Shown: piece by piece, positions 32,049-38,845 of the stretch | Numbering within the stretch: position 1 is the first letter of the stretch | How the letters are laid out: each line of letters begins with the position of its first letter | Source of the DNA: Lentilactobacillus senioris | GTDB taxonomy: Bacteria > Bacillota > Bacilli > Lactobacillales > Lactobacillaceae | DNA length: 64,000 bases | Assembly (NCBI RefSeq): GCF_026798195.1 | Contig: NZ_JAPQEZ010000001.1 | Location: 370,901-434,900, forward strand | Direction: 5' to 3' | The notes under the pieces: model-generated | What the model was told of the DNA's origin: nothing | The model's input: only the letters and a program-made list of their open reading frames with translations | The model's database searches: none | Position numbers and translations under genes: made by a program

Positions 32049-33038
32049 TTGGCTGATTATGAAATTACCATTATTGGCGGCGGCCCTAGCGGCATTTTTG
32101 CCGCTTTTTACGCAGGATTACGTAACGCTAAAGTGCAGTTGATTGAAAGCTTGCCTGAATTGGGCGGCCAAGTAACTGCTATTTATCCGGAAAAAACGAT
32201 TTTAGATATTGGTGGTTATCCTCAAATCAAAGGACGGGATTTGATTGAACAACAAGAAGCCCAGTTAGCAGAAATGGATGTAGATGTGAAGTTAGGGACT
32301 ACCGTTACTAACGTTAAGCAAACTGAAACTGCATTTGAAATCATTACTAATCAAGGAATAACGACCAGCCAAACCGTGATCGTGGCTACCGGTGTCGGGG
32401 CCTTTAATCCCCGAAAATTAGCGGTAGATAATGGCGCAGACTTTGAAGGTAGTCACCTCTTTTACAGCGTGCGAGATTTAGAACATTTCCGGGACCGAGA
32501 AGTATTGGTGGCTGGTGGTGGTGATGCCGCGATTGATGAAGCGTTAATGTTGACCGGGGTAGCTAGTCAGGTATATTTATTGCATCGCAGAGATCAATTC
32601 CGAGCGTTAGAAAGTGCAGTAGATCGCTTGAATGCTTCATCAATTAAATTAATTACACCATATTTAATTAAAGGGCTAGAACTGACGGATGATCAACGAG
32701 TAAAGGTTACTGCCAAAAAAATGCGAACGGAAGCCGAAATGACTGACTTAGTGGTGGATGACATTGTGGTTAACTACGGCTTTAGTGCAGAAAATAGTGT
32801 TTTGGATAATTGGGACGTAAAGTTAACGAACGAGCGAGGTCAAATTTTGGCAGATCAAGGTGGTAATACCGAGGTCGCTGGTATTTACGCTATTGGTGAT
32901 GTGGCAACCTTTGCCGATAAGCAAGCACTGATTGCTACCGGGATGGGAGAAGCGCCACTGGCAGTTAACTCGGCCTTTAAATTTATGGATCCCAACGGCC
33001 GCGGGCCAATGCACAGTACCTCCATTCATTTAAAATAA
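32049..33038 (+). CDS. Ferredoxin/flavodoxin-NADP+ reductase, thioredoxin-reductase-like (YumC type)
   Basis: A 329-residue flavoprotein. The FAD motif GGGPSG is at residues 10-15, the NADPH motif AGGGDAAIDEA is near residue 155, and the second FAD motif YAIGDVATF is near residue 279. It lacks the CxxC of thioredoxin reductase, and the HxxRR-like HRRDQFRA segment supports NADPH use. It passes electrons from NADPH to ferredoxin or flavodoxin. The start is TTG with AGGAGG eight bases upstream, inside the end of the PrsW gene. Confidence 0.88.
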   Translation: MADYEITIIGGGPSGIFAAFYAGLRNAKVQLIESLPELGGQVTAIYPEKTILDIGGYPQIKGRDLIEQQEAQLAEMDVDVKLGTTVTNVKQTETAFEIITNQGITTSQTVIVATGVGAFNPRKLAVDNGADFEGSHLFYSVRDLEHFRDREVLVAGGGDAAIDEALMLTGVASQVYLLHRRDQFRALESAVDRLNASSIKLITPYLIKGLELTDDQRVKVTAKKMRTEAEMTDLVVDDIVVNYGFSAENSVLDNWDVKLTNERGQILADQGGNTEVAGIYAIGDVATFADKQALIATGMGEAPLAVNSAFKFMDPNGRGPMHSTSIHLK

Positions 33039-33047
33039 GTAACAAGC

Positions 33048-33070
33048 CTTCCATTTTAGGAAGTTTTTTT
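33048..33070 (+). terminator. Rho-independent terminator
   Basis: CTTCC and GGAAG pair around ATTTTA, followed by TTTTTTT. Confidence 0.7.
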
Positions 33071-33087
33071 ACTAAACTAACAACCGA

Positions 33088-33116
33088 TTGACAACGTGAC
33101 TAGCTTTTAGGATAAT
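33088..33116 (+). promoter_or_regulatory. Strong promoter upstream of the L,D-transpeptidase region
   Basis: TTGACA at 33088-33093 and GATAAT at 33111-33116 with an optimal 17-base spacer. Confidence 0.65.
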
Positions 33117-33140
33117 TTGGTTATAGTTAAATAATAAATT

Positions 33141-33258
33141 ATGCGAAACAAGAGCTTAACCATACTAACTAGTGTGGCTACTAGTAATGGGAATGGCACC
33201 ATTAAAAGCCAATGTTAAATTGGGAAGAGACGTAGTCAGGTACTTAGATAAACATTGA
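33141..33258 (+). pseudogene. Possible frameshifted remnant of a short secreted peptide
   Basis: From ATG 33141 the frame reads MRNKSLTILTSVA and stops soon after. The +1 frame from 33181 continues as LVMGMAPLKANVKLGRDVV and ends at a TGA at 33256-33258. Joined, they give about 39 residues with a typical charged n-region, hydrophobic core and an AxA-like cleavage site. No ribosome site precedes 33141, so this may be a decayed gene or chance. Confidence 0.25.
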
Positions 33259-33299
33259 AGGAGTTTGAGGGATGAAAAAAATAGTTAGTATTAGGATTA

Positions 33300-33794
33300 G
33301 TGTTGGTACTGGGCTGGAGTGAATTAGGCGCGGTAGCTACTGTAGATGCGAGTGCTAGAACCACGGTTAACTGGAAGAAACCCTCTCAAAAAAAGGCGTA
33401 CCCTAAATTTAAAAATGGTGACTGGTTAATTGTTAACATCAAAAAACAACGGGTATACGTTGCTCGTAAAAAGCAAAAACGAGCTTTATACACGATGGTT
33501 TGCTCTACTGGAATTAATAACAGTACGCCGCGGGGAACTTACCACATTCAAAATCGGGGGACATCGTTTTATAATGCTTCTTCTAAAGAAGGGGCTAAGT
33601 ACTGGACTTCGTGGCTATACAATGGAATTTATTTATTCCATACCGTGCCTACTAATAAACGAGATCAATATATTAAATCGGAAGCGGCTAAGTTAGGCAA
33701 GCCAGTCTCTCACGGGTGCATTAGATTAACTATTCCGGATGCTTATTGGATTTATAAAAATGTCCCCAGAGGAACCAAAGTTTATATTCATTAA
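33300..33794 (+). CDS. L,D-transpeptidase (YkuD domain), signal peptide apparently frameshifted
   Basis: The open frame of 164 residues holds a complete YkuD catalytic domain: IVNIKKQRVYVA at its start, TPRGTY, LFHT, and the active-site SHGCIRL near residue 148 with the catalytic Cys. L,D-transpeptidases form 3-3 peptidoglycan cross-links or attach proteins. The frame starts with GTG at 33300 and lacks a charged signal n-region. A good start (ATG 33272 with GAAGGAG eight bases upstream) reads MKKIVS and then hits a stop. One surplus base near 33285-33292 would join the two into a normal signal peptide ending VATVDASA. Mutation, assembly error or programmed shift are all possible. Confidence 0.7.
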   Translation: MLVLGWSELGAVATVDASARTTVNWKKPSQKKAYPKFKNGDWLIVNIKKQRVYVARKKQKRALYTMVCSTGINNSTPRGTYHIQNRGTSFYNASSKEGAKYWTSWLYNGIYLFHTVPTNKRDQYIKSEAAKLGKPVSHGCIRLTIPDAYWIYKNVPRGTKVYIH

Positions 33795-33855
33795 TAATGA
33801 AGAATCTGATGAAATCAATTAGGCGAAGCAACTAATAATGAACAGATTTAAAAAC

Positions 33856-33897
33856 AAAACCTGCTGAACACTTTTAAAGTGCTCAGCAGGTTTTTAT
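33856..33897. terminator. Bidirectional terminator
   Basis: CCTGCTGAACACTTT and AAAGTGCTCAGCAGG form a long hairpin with A- and T-runs on either side. Confidence 0.92.
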
Positions 33898-34652
33898 TTT
33901 TGCTTATTAGGATACTGCTTATTTTTACGAAGTTCAGTTTCTAATTTATCAACCTGTCTGGTAAGCCTAGTAACCTGTTTAGTTAGTTGCTCAATAGCTT
34001 GGACTGCTTCATCTTTTTCATCGTTTTTGGTGAAGTAATCGGTAATCGTAGAAGTTAATAAACCAATAAAGCCAATCCCACCAAACATCAGGATAGCGGC
34101 AACTACCTTGCCACCCTCAGATTTTGGCGTCACATCACCATAACCAACGGTGGTGGCGGTAACCACTGACCACCAAAGTGATTGATCTAATGATCGATGT
34201 TCGAAGATCGAAAACAACAATGAAGCAGAGATTAAAATGACCAAACTAATCGAAAAAAGATAGATAAACCCAGTATCATATAAAAAATTATGGATTTTTT
34301 TACTCCAACCACCTGACCAACCTAATCGCCAAAAGAGATGATAGAACTGAATGATTGAAACGATTCTGCCCAACCGAAAGAATACAAAAATGGGGTGGGA
34401 AGGAATCAAAGCAATTAAATCAAATAAATTTTCAATCAGAAATTTCTTTTTGGAAGTAGCCGTCGCAAACCTAATGACGTAATCAAATAAGAAGATCAGC
34501 CAAATGGCTAGGTAAATTTTATGCCATGGTTCTTGACTTAAGCTAAGCAGATGTTGGTGGCTGGCTAATACCATTCCAATAGACAGCAAGGCCAGATTAA
34601 CAATAATTACTTGATAGGCTAATAAAGCGCGGTTTAATTTGTGCGGGGGCAT
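33894..34652 (-). CDS. Voltage-gated-type potassium channel (Kch-like)
   Basis: A 252-residue membrane protein with about six helices. The K+ selectivity filter TTVGYGD sits in a pore loop near residue 168 between two helices. The preceding helix pair includes FRLGRIVSIIQFYHLF, with few regularly spaced arginines, so voltage sensing is weak or absent. The C-terminal 45 residues (DEAVQAIEQLTKQVTRLTRQVDKLE) form a heptad coiled coil that should tetramerise. There is no RCK domain. It is followed closely by the LTA synthase gene upstream on the same strand (14-nt gap), suggesting co-transcription. Confidence 0.87.
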   Translation of the reverse strand: MPPHKLNRALLAYQVIIVNLALLSIGMVLASHQHLLSLSQEPWHKIYLAIWLIFLFDYVIRFATATSKKKFLIENLFDLIALIPSHPIFVFFRLGRIVSIIQFYHLFWRLGWSGGWSKKIHNFLYDTGFIYLFSISLVILISASLLFSIFEHRSLDQSLWWSVVTATTVGYGDVTPKSEGGKVVAAILMFGGIGFIGLLTSTITDYFTKNDEKDEAVQAIEQLTKQVTRLTRQVDKLETELRKNKQYPNKQK

Positions 34653-34666
34653 GAAATTCGCCTTCT

Positions 34667-36811
34667 TTAATGAGTAGATTCGTTGTTAGCGTCCGGATTG
34701 GTAATCTTAATCCGATTAGAATCCGTAGTTTTATGGCCAACTTCTGGGGCGTTAGTAACGTAGTCGCTTAACGTAGATTTATTACCGTTCTCGGAGAAAA
34801 GGCTGGTAGATTTATTACCCAACTCTTTTTCGATCTTACGTTCTTTGCTTAACCCATTAGCGTAGTTGAAATCGCTTGGATTGATGTTTTTAAATCCTTT
34901 AGGGTGATAGAAACGTAATAGGTTTTTTTCGTTAAGTGAATCAGAAAGACTAAGCTCATTATGAACCTTAGCATCGTTGGCATCAAACAATTTATTTTGC
35001 GCTTTAGTAGGATTAATAATTTCCTTGCCAGTGACGCTATCGTAGACTTTATCATCAATTGAAGTGTATTTTGGTGAAACCCAATCTTGATTTCTAAAAG
35101 CTACTAATTGATCGTGTTGCTTAGAAAAGACGTCAGTTCCGAATTGGATATAACGTTTGCTGCTGATCCCTAAGAGATGCATTAGGGTAGGTAAAGCATC
35201 AATTTCGCCAGCATATTCATCAAAAACTTTCCCGTTGGTTTGGCCAGGCACGTTGATGATGTAAGGAACCCGTTGCATAGAAACGTTATCAAAATCGTTC
35301 CACTTCTCTGGATCCTTACCTAAAGCCTTGGCTAAACTGGTATTTTCAGAGTTAGAAATACCGTAGTGATCACCATAGAGCACAATGACGGAATTTTTAA
35401 GCATGCCGGTTTTTTTCAGGTAACGATAAAATTCACGGACTGATTGATCCAGGTAATGAGCAGTTAAGAAGTAGTTATCCACCGTACTATCACCAGTATT
35501 AGTGGTTCTAAAGTTAGTATCTTCCTTGTCTAAATCATAAGGGAAGTGGTTAGTAACGGTGATGTATTTGGCGTAAAACGGCTGTTGCAAGTTTTCAAAG
35601 TACGGTACCGAATCACGGAATAATAACTTATCCTTGAGACCATAACCTAAGGAACGATCGCCAGTGGTGTCATAGTAGCTGGCATCAAAGAAGTATTGGT
35701 ATCCTAGGTTCTTGTAAACATTGTTTCGATTCCAGAAGCTGGCAATGTTGCCATGGAAGACGGCTGAAGAATAGCCTGCTCGCTGGTTCAAGATAGCAGG
35801 GGCAGCCTGGAAGGTGTTATCACTGCCTAATTGAGCAAATAACGATCCCTGTGGTAAGCCGTAGGTGCTAGTTTCCATCATGTTTTCAGCATCTGAAGTT
35901 TTACCTTGGCCAACTTGGTGGAAGAAGTTTTTAAACGAGTACGAAGATTGGCTCTTATACAGTTTATTTAAGAACGGAGTGACTTCTTGGCCATTAATTT
36001 TTTGACCGATCAAGAATTGTTGGAAACTTTCTAGGTGTAGTACAATTACGTTTTTACCCTTGGCAATGCCGTAGTACTCGGAATTAGGCTTAGCATAGTG
36101 TTTATCGGTAAACTGCTTTACTTTAGCTAGTTCTGACTTGGTAGCCGTTGCCCGTAAATCGTTATTGTGTTGGGACTTGAGACCATCGTAAACGGTAAAA
36201 GCATCTAAGCCTAGATATTTAACGATATAGGTGCGGTCAAAAGTTCTAGTTAATAACTGTGGGCGGTCCATTTCACCCAAGGTAAGGTTAAAGACGAAAA
36301 ACAAAATGGATGCCGAAGTAACGGCTAAGCCGACTCGTTTGTTTAAAGGTCGTTTGTCAATTTTGATTTTACGAGCTAGTAATAACGCAATGATAATGAC
36401 TAAATCTAGCCAGTACAAAACGTCATGGATATTGGTGAGGGCTAAAGAGCTGCCACTCAATCCTTGATTAACCTTAGAGTATCCGGTCATGGTGCTGACC
36501 GTCATAAAATCGGTAAATTCCCGGAAATAAATGACGTTTAAATACAGCAAGACCATATTAGCAATATCCATAATAATTGCAATGGGGTAGAAATAACGGG
36601 CTTTTTTAAAGTACAAGGCAATTCCTAACAATAAAACGGTAGTTGCCAGGGGATTGATTAAGACGATAAAGAATTGAAATGGATTACTAATTCCTAACCG
36701 AAAATCAACGAAGTAAGCCAAGATGGTTTTTAACCAAAAACAAGCAGTTAATAGGCCAATAAAGCCAATGCGCGTACTGCTACGTTTTAAAATATTATTT
36801 AAGTATTTCAC
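34667..36811 (-). CDS. ltaS: Lipoteichoic acid synthase family phosphoglycerol transferase
   Basis: A 714-residue protein with five N-terminal membrane helices and an extracellular sulfatase-fold domain. The nucleophilic Thr lies in QGKTSDAENMM near residue 300, with other metal-site elements HLESFQQF (Glu), YGDHYG and VTNHFPYD. LtaS polymerises glycerol phosphate from phosphatidylglycerol onto the glycolipid anchor. The start is GTG at 36811 with AAGGAG seven bases before it; an in-frame start at 36862 would contain that site. The Asn/Ser-rich tail after about residue 610 exceeds the core domain. Paralogues (primase or stress types) are not distinguishable here. Confidence 0.88.
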   Translation of the reverse strand: MKYLNNILKRSSTRIGFIGLLTACFWLKTILAYFVDFRLGISNPFQFFIVLINPLATTVLLLGIALYFKKARYFYPIAIIMDIANMVLLYLNVIYFREFTDFMTVSTMTGYSKVNQGLSGSSLALTNIHDVLYWLDLVIIIALLLARKIKIDKRPLNKRVGLAVTSASILFFVFNLTLGEMDRPQLLTRTFDRTYIVKYLGLDAFTVYDGLKSQHNNDLRATATKSELAKVKQFTDKHYAKPNSEYYGIAKGKNVIVLHLESFQQFLIGQKINGQEVTPFLNKLYKSQSSYSFKNFFHQVGQGKTSDAENMMETSTYGLPQGSLFAQLGSDNTFQAAPAILNQRAGYSSAVFHGNIASFWNRNNVYKNLGYQYFFDASYYDTTGDRSLGYGLKDKLLFRDSVPYFENLQQPFYAKYITVTNHFPYDLDKEDTNFRTTNTGDSTVDNYFLTAHYLDQSVREFYRYLKKTGMLKNSVIVLYGDHYGISNSENTSLAKALGKDPEKWNDFDNVSMQRVPYIINVPGQTNGKVFDEYAGEIDALPTLMHLLGISSKRYIQFGTDVFSKQHDQLVAFRNQDWVSPKYTSIDDKVYDSVTGKEIINPTKAQNKLFDANDAKVHNELSLSDSLNEKNLLRFYHPKGFKNINPSDFNYANGLSKERKIEKELGNKSTSLFSENGNKSTLSDYVTNAPEVGHKTTDSNRIKITNPDANNESTH

Positions 36812-36957
36812 GGATATACTCCTTAAAATTTTAGCTGCTTCCATCTTATCAGACGCCAGCAATTTCTGTAGAAAAAAAGCAGAAACTTAACTTAATATTG
36901 CTAAATTAAACTGGATTTTAGTTATACTAGAGGTATCTAAGAAGGGAAGTGGGATTA

Positions 36958-37617
36958 ATGGCAGATTTTACACTGTATATGGTCCGACATGGACAAACCT
37001 ATTTCAATATTTACAACAAGTTACAAGGGTGGAGTAATTCACCGTTAACCGATAAGGGGATTCAAAATGCTGTGGATACGGGGAACAAATTAGCTTCCAC
37101 TAAATTTGTGGCGGCTTATTGTTCTGACACCACTCGGGCAATGGACACGGCTAATATGATTTTGGCCAAAAACACCGCCTCTGATTTGGATACGCCGGTA
37201 ACTTCTAAGTTTTTCCGAGAAGAATTTTATGGTTACTTTGAAGGAACGGATATGGATCAAGCTTGGTACTTAGCGGGGGCTCCACACGGGATGCCTACTT
37301 TTCGGTCGATTGTGGAACAGAAGTCCATTGGTAAGGCTAAGGATTTATTAAAGGCCGCAGATCCATTCCACGATGCTGAAGATAATAATGAATATTGGCA
37401 ACGGTTAGATCAAGGATTAGCCTTAATTAAGGCTAATTCAGAGATTCATGACGGTGACAACGTCTTGCTAGTTAGCCATGGTAACACGTTATTGAGCTTA
37501 GTGGAACGGTTTGGTAACGGTCAATTCGACGTTACGGAACGACCTGCTAATGGTAGTATTACTAAACTGCATTTCCATGATGATCAAATTGAGGTAACTG
37601 CGTTTAATGTCCAGTAA
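36958..37617 (+). CDS. Histidine phosphatase (phosphoglycerate-mutase-like) family protein
   Basis: A 219-residue soluble enzyme. The RHG motif MVRHGQTYFN near residues 8-17 holds the phosphorylated His; the second catalytic His is in LVSHGNTLLSL near residue 175; an Arg is in DTTRAMDT. It has no clear assignment to glycolytic GpmA/GpmB, so a broad phosphatase is likelier. The ATG at 36958 is preceded by GGGAAGTGGG. The last codons overlap the following acetyltransferase by 11 bases. Confidence 0.85.
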   Translation: MADFTLYMVRHGQTYFNIYNKLQGWSNSPLTDKGIQNAVDTGNKLASTKFVAAYCSDTTRAMDTANMILAKNTASDLDTPVTSKFFREEFYGYFEGTDMDQAWYLAGAPHGMPTFRSIVEQKSIGKAKDLLKAADPFHDAEDNNEYWQRLDQGLALIKANSEIHDGDNVLLVSHGNTLLSLVERFGNGQFDVTERPANGSITKLHFHDDQIEVTAFNVQ

Positions 37618-38062
37618 ATTACAAATCAAAGCCAGTAAAGATGATTCGCAAATCATCTCTGCTGCTCACCAAATTCGAGACGCCGTTTTCATTAACGAAC
37701 AGGGAATTGATCCGGCATTAGAATATGATGGTAGTGATGAAGGGGCTGTTCATTATGTTGGGTATATAGATGCCATTCCAGTAGTTACTGCCCGAGCAAC
37801 CATTACTGATCAGGGGGTCCATATTCAACGAGTGGCTACGGTTAAATCGGCAAGAACAAACGGCTATGCCAGCCAGTTATTAACTCAGTTGATGACCGAT
37901 TTTGACCCGTTAACTAGTGATTTGGCTGAACCTCAATTCTACTTGGGAGCGCAGTTAATGGCACTCCCATTTTATAAACGCTTGGGATTTCAAGCCACTG
38001 GTCCAGTGTTTATGGAAGCAGGGATTCAACATCAATTGTTAATTTTAAAAATAAAACAATAA
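37607..38062 (+). CDS. GNAT-family N-acetyltransferase (ElaA/YjcF-like)
   Basis: A 151-residue GNAT protein. The N-terminal IRDAVFINEQGIDPALEYDGSDE pattern (Glu-Gln then acidic cluster) is that of ElaA/YjcF acetyltransferases, and the acetyl-CoA loop reads ARTNGYASQLL near residue 84. The acceptor is unknown. The gene starts inside the end of the phosphatase gene, so the two are translationally coupled. Confidence 0.8.
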   Translation: MSSKLQIKASKDDSQIISAAHQIRDAVFINEQGIDPALEYDGSDEGAVHYVGYIDAIPVVTARATITDQGVHIQRVATVKSARTNGYASQLLTQLMTDFDPLTSDLAEPQFYLGAQLMALPFYKRLGFQATGPVFMEAGIQHQLLILKIKQ

Positions 38063-38093
38063 AAAAACAACATCCGATCGGATGTTGTTTTCA
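38061..38093 (+). terminator. Rho-independent terminator
   Basis: AACAACATCCGAT and ATCGGATGTTGTT form a near-perfect palindrome followed by TTCATTTT. Confidence 0.85.
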
Positions 38094-38135
38094 TTTTCTA
38101 TGTCGTTTGGGCTAACTCTAAAAGATAAGTTATGT

Positions 38136-38615
38136 TTACTTCAAATTAGTAACACGAGCTGATCCATAGTAATCCCACCATGGAGCAATAACTTTTTCTT
38201 TAACCACACCGTTGTTTTGAGCATCGATCATTTGACCGTTACCAACGTAAACCCCAACATGGTAAATTGAGTAGGCACTGTAACCAAAGAATACTAAATC
38301 GCCTTTTTTCATATTCTTGTAAGAAACTTTTTTAGCTGCTTGGTATTGAGCAGCAGCAGTCCGTGGAATAGTTACTTTAGCAGCTTTTTTGTAAACATAA
38401 CTGGTAAAACCTGAGCAATCAAAAGCATAAGGACCAGTAGCGCCGTATACGTAAGGCTTGCCAAGGTTTTTCTTAGCCAATTTGTAAATTGATGAATATG
38501 AAGGAGCGTCATCATCGGTAGTAGCAGCTTGACTGTTGTCAGCAGCGATAAAACCACCGGCTAATAAACTAAAGAATGCAACTAAACTAAGTAAAAGATT
38601 TTTATGTAATTTCAT
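38136..38615 (-). CDS. Secreted NlpC/P60 peptidoglycan endopeptidase
   Basis: A 159-residue protein: signal peptide with cleavage after NSQA (residues 1-30) and a single NlpC/P60 domain. Catalytic Cys is in FDCSGFTSYVY near residue 66, His in IYHVGVYVG near residue 119, and the polar third position in MIDAQNNG. It cleaves within peptide stems (usually D-Glu-meso-DAP or Lys). There is no LysM or SH3 wall-binding module, so it is a minimal secreted hydrolase. It is preceded by a WalR-like dyad at 38664. Confidence 0.87.
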   Translation of the reverse strand: MKLHKNLLLSLVAFFSLLAGGFIAADNSQAATTDDDAPSYSSIYKLAKKNLGKPYVYGATGPYAFDCSGFTSYVYKKAAKVTIPRTAAAQYQAAKKVSYKNMKKGDLVFFGYSAYSIYHVGVYVGNGQMIDAQNNGVVKEKVIAPWWDYYGSARVTNLK

Positions 38616-38663
38616 TTTAAAACTAACCCCCGTTTATTTATGCTCTTACTTTAACAAGAGAAT

Positions 38664-38680
38664 ATTGCAAACGTGTAACA
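38664..38680 (-). promoter_or_regulatory. WalR-like dyad upstream of the NlpC/P60 gene
   Basis: On the minus strand TGTTAC-N5-TGCAAT fits the WalR direct repeat TGTWAH-N5-TGTWAH with one mismatch, about 50 bp before the start codon. Confidence 0.4.
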
Positions 38681-38778
38681 AAGAAGTATCAAAGTAATTA
38701 AATACTTTCTTAAGAAATTACAAAAAAACTTAAACTTTATGGCTACCAAGGGTTGAGCGAATTATTTAAGGGGAAATA

Positions 38779-38820
38779 AAAAACGAGAAACAATCCCAAT
38801 TAGGGTTGCTTCTCGTTTTC
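38779..38820 (-). terminator. Terminator of the MMPL transporter gene
   Basis: On the minus strand GAGAAGCAACCCTAA and TTGGGATTGTTTCTC pair, followed by a T-run. Confidence 0.8.
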
Positions 38821-38845
38821 TTAGTAGGAATATAATTAGTAAAAA

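Noticed and set aside
33430-33696. An 88-codon frame overlapping the L,D-transpeptidase in another frame
   Set aside because: The YkuD motifs are all in the other frame and this one has no signal or motif.
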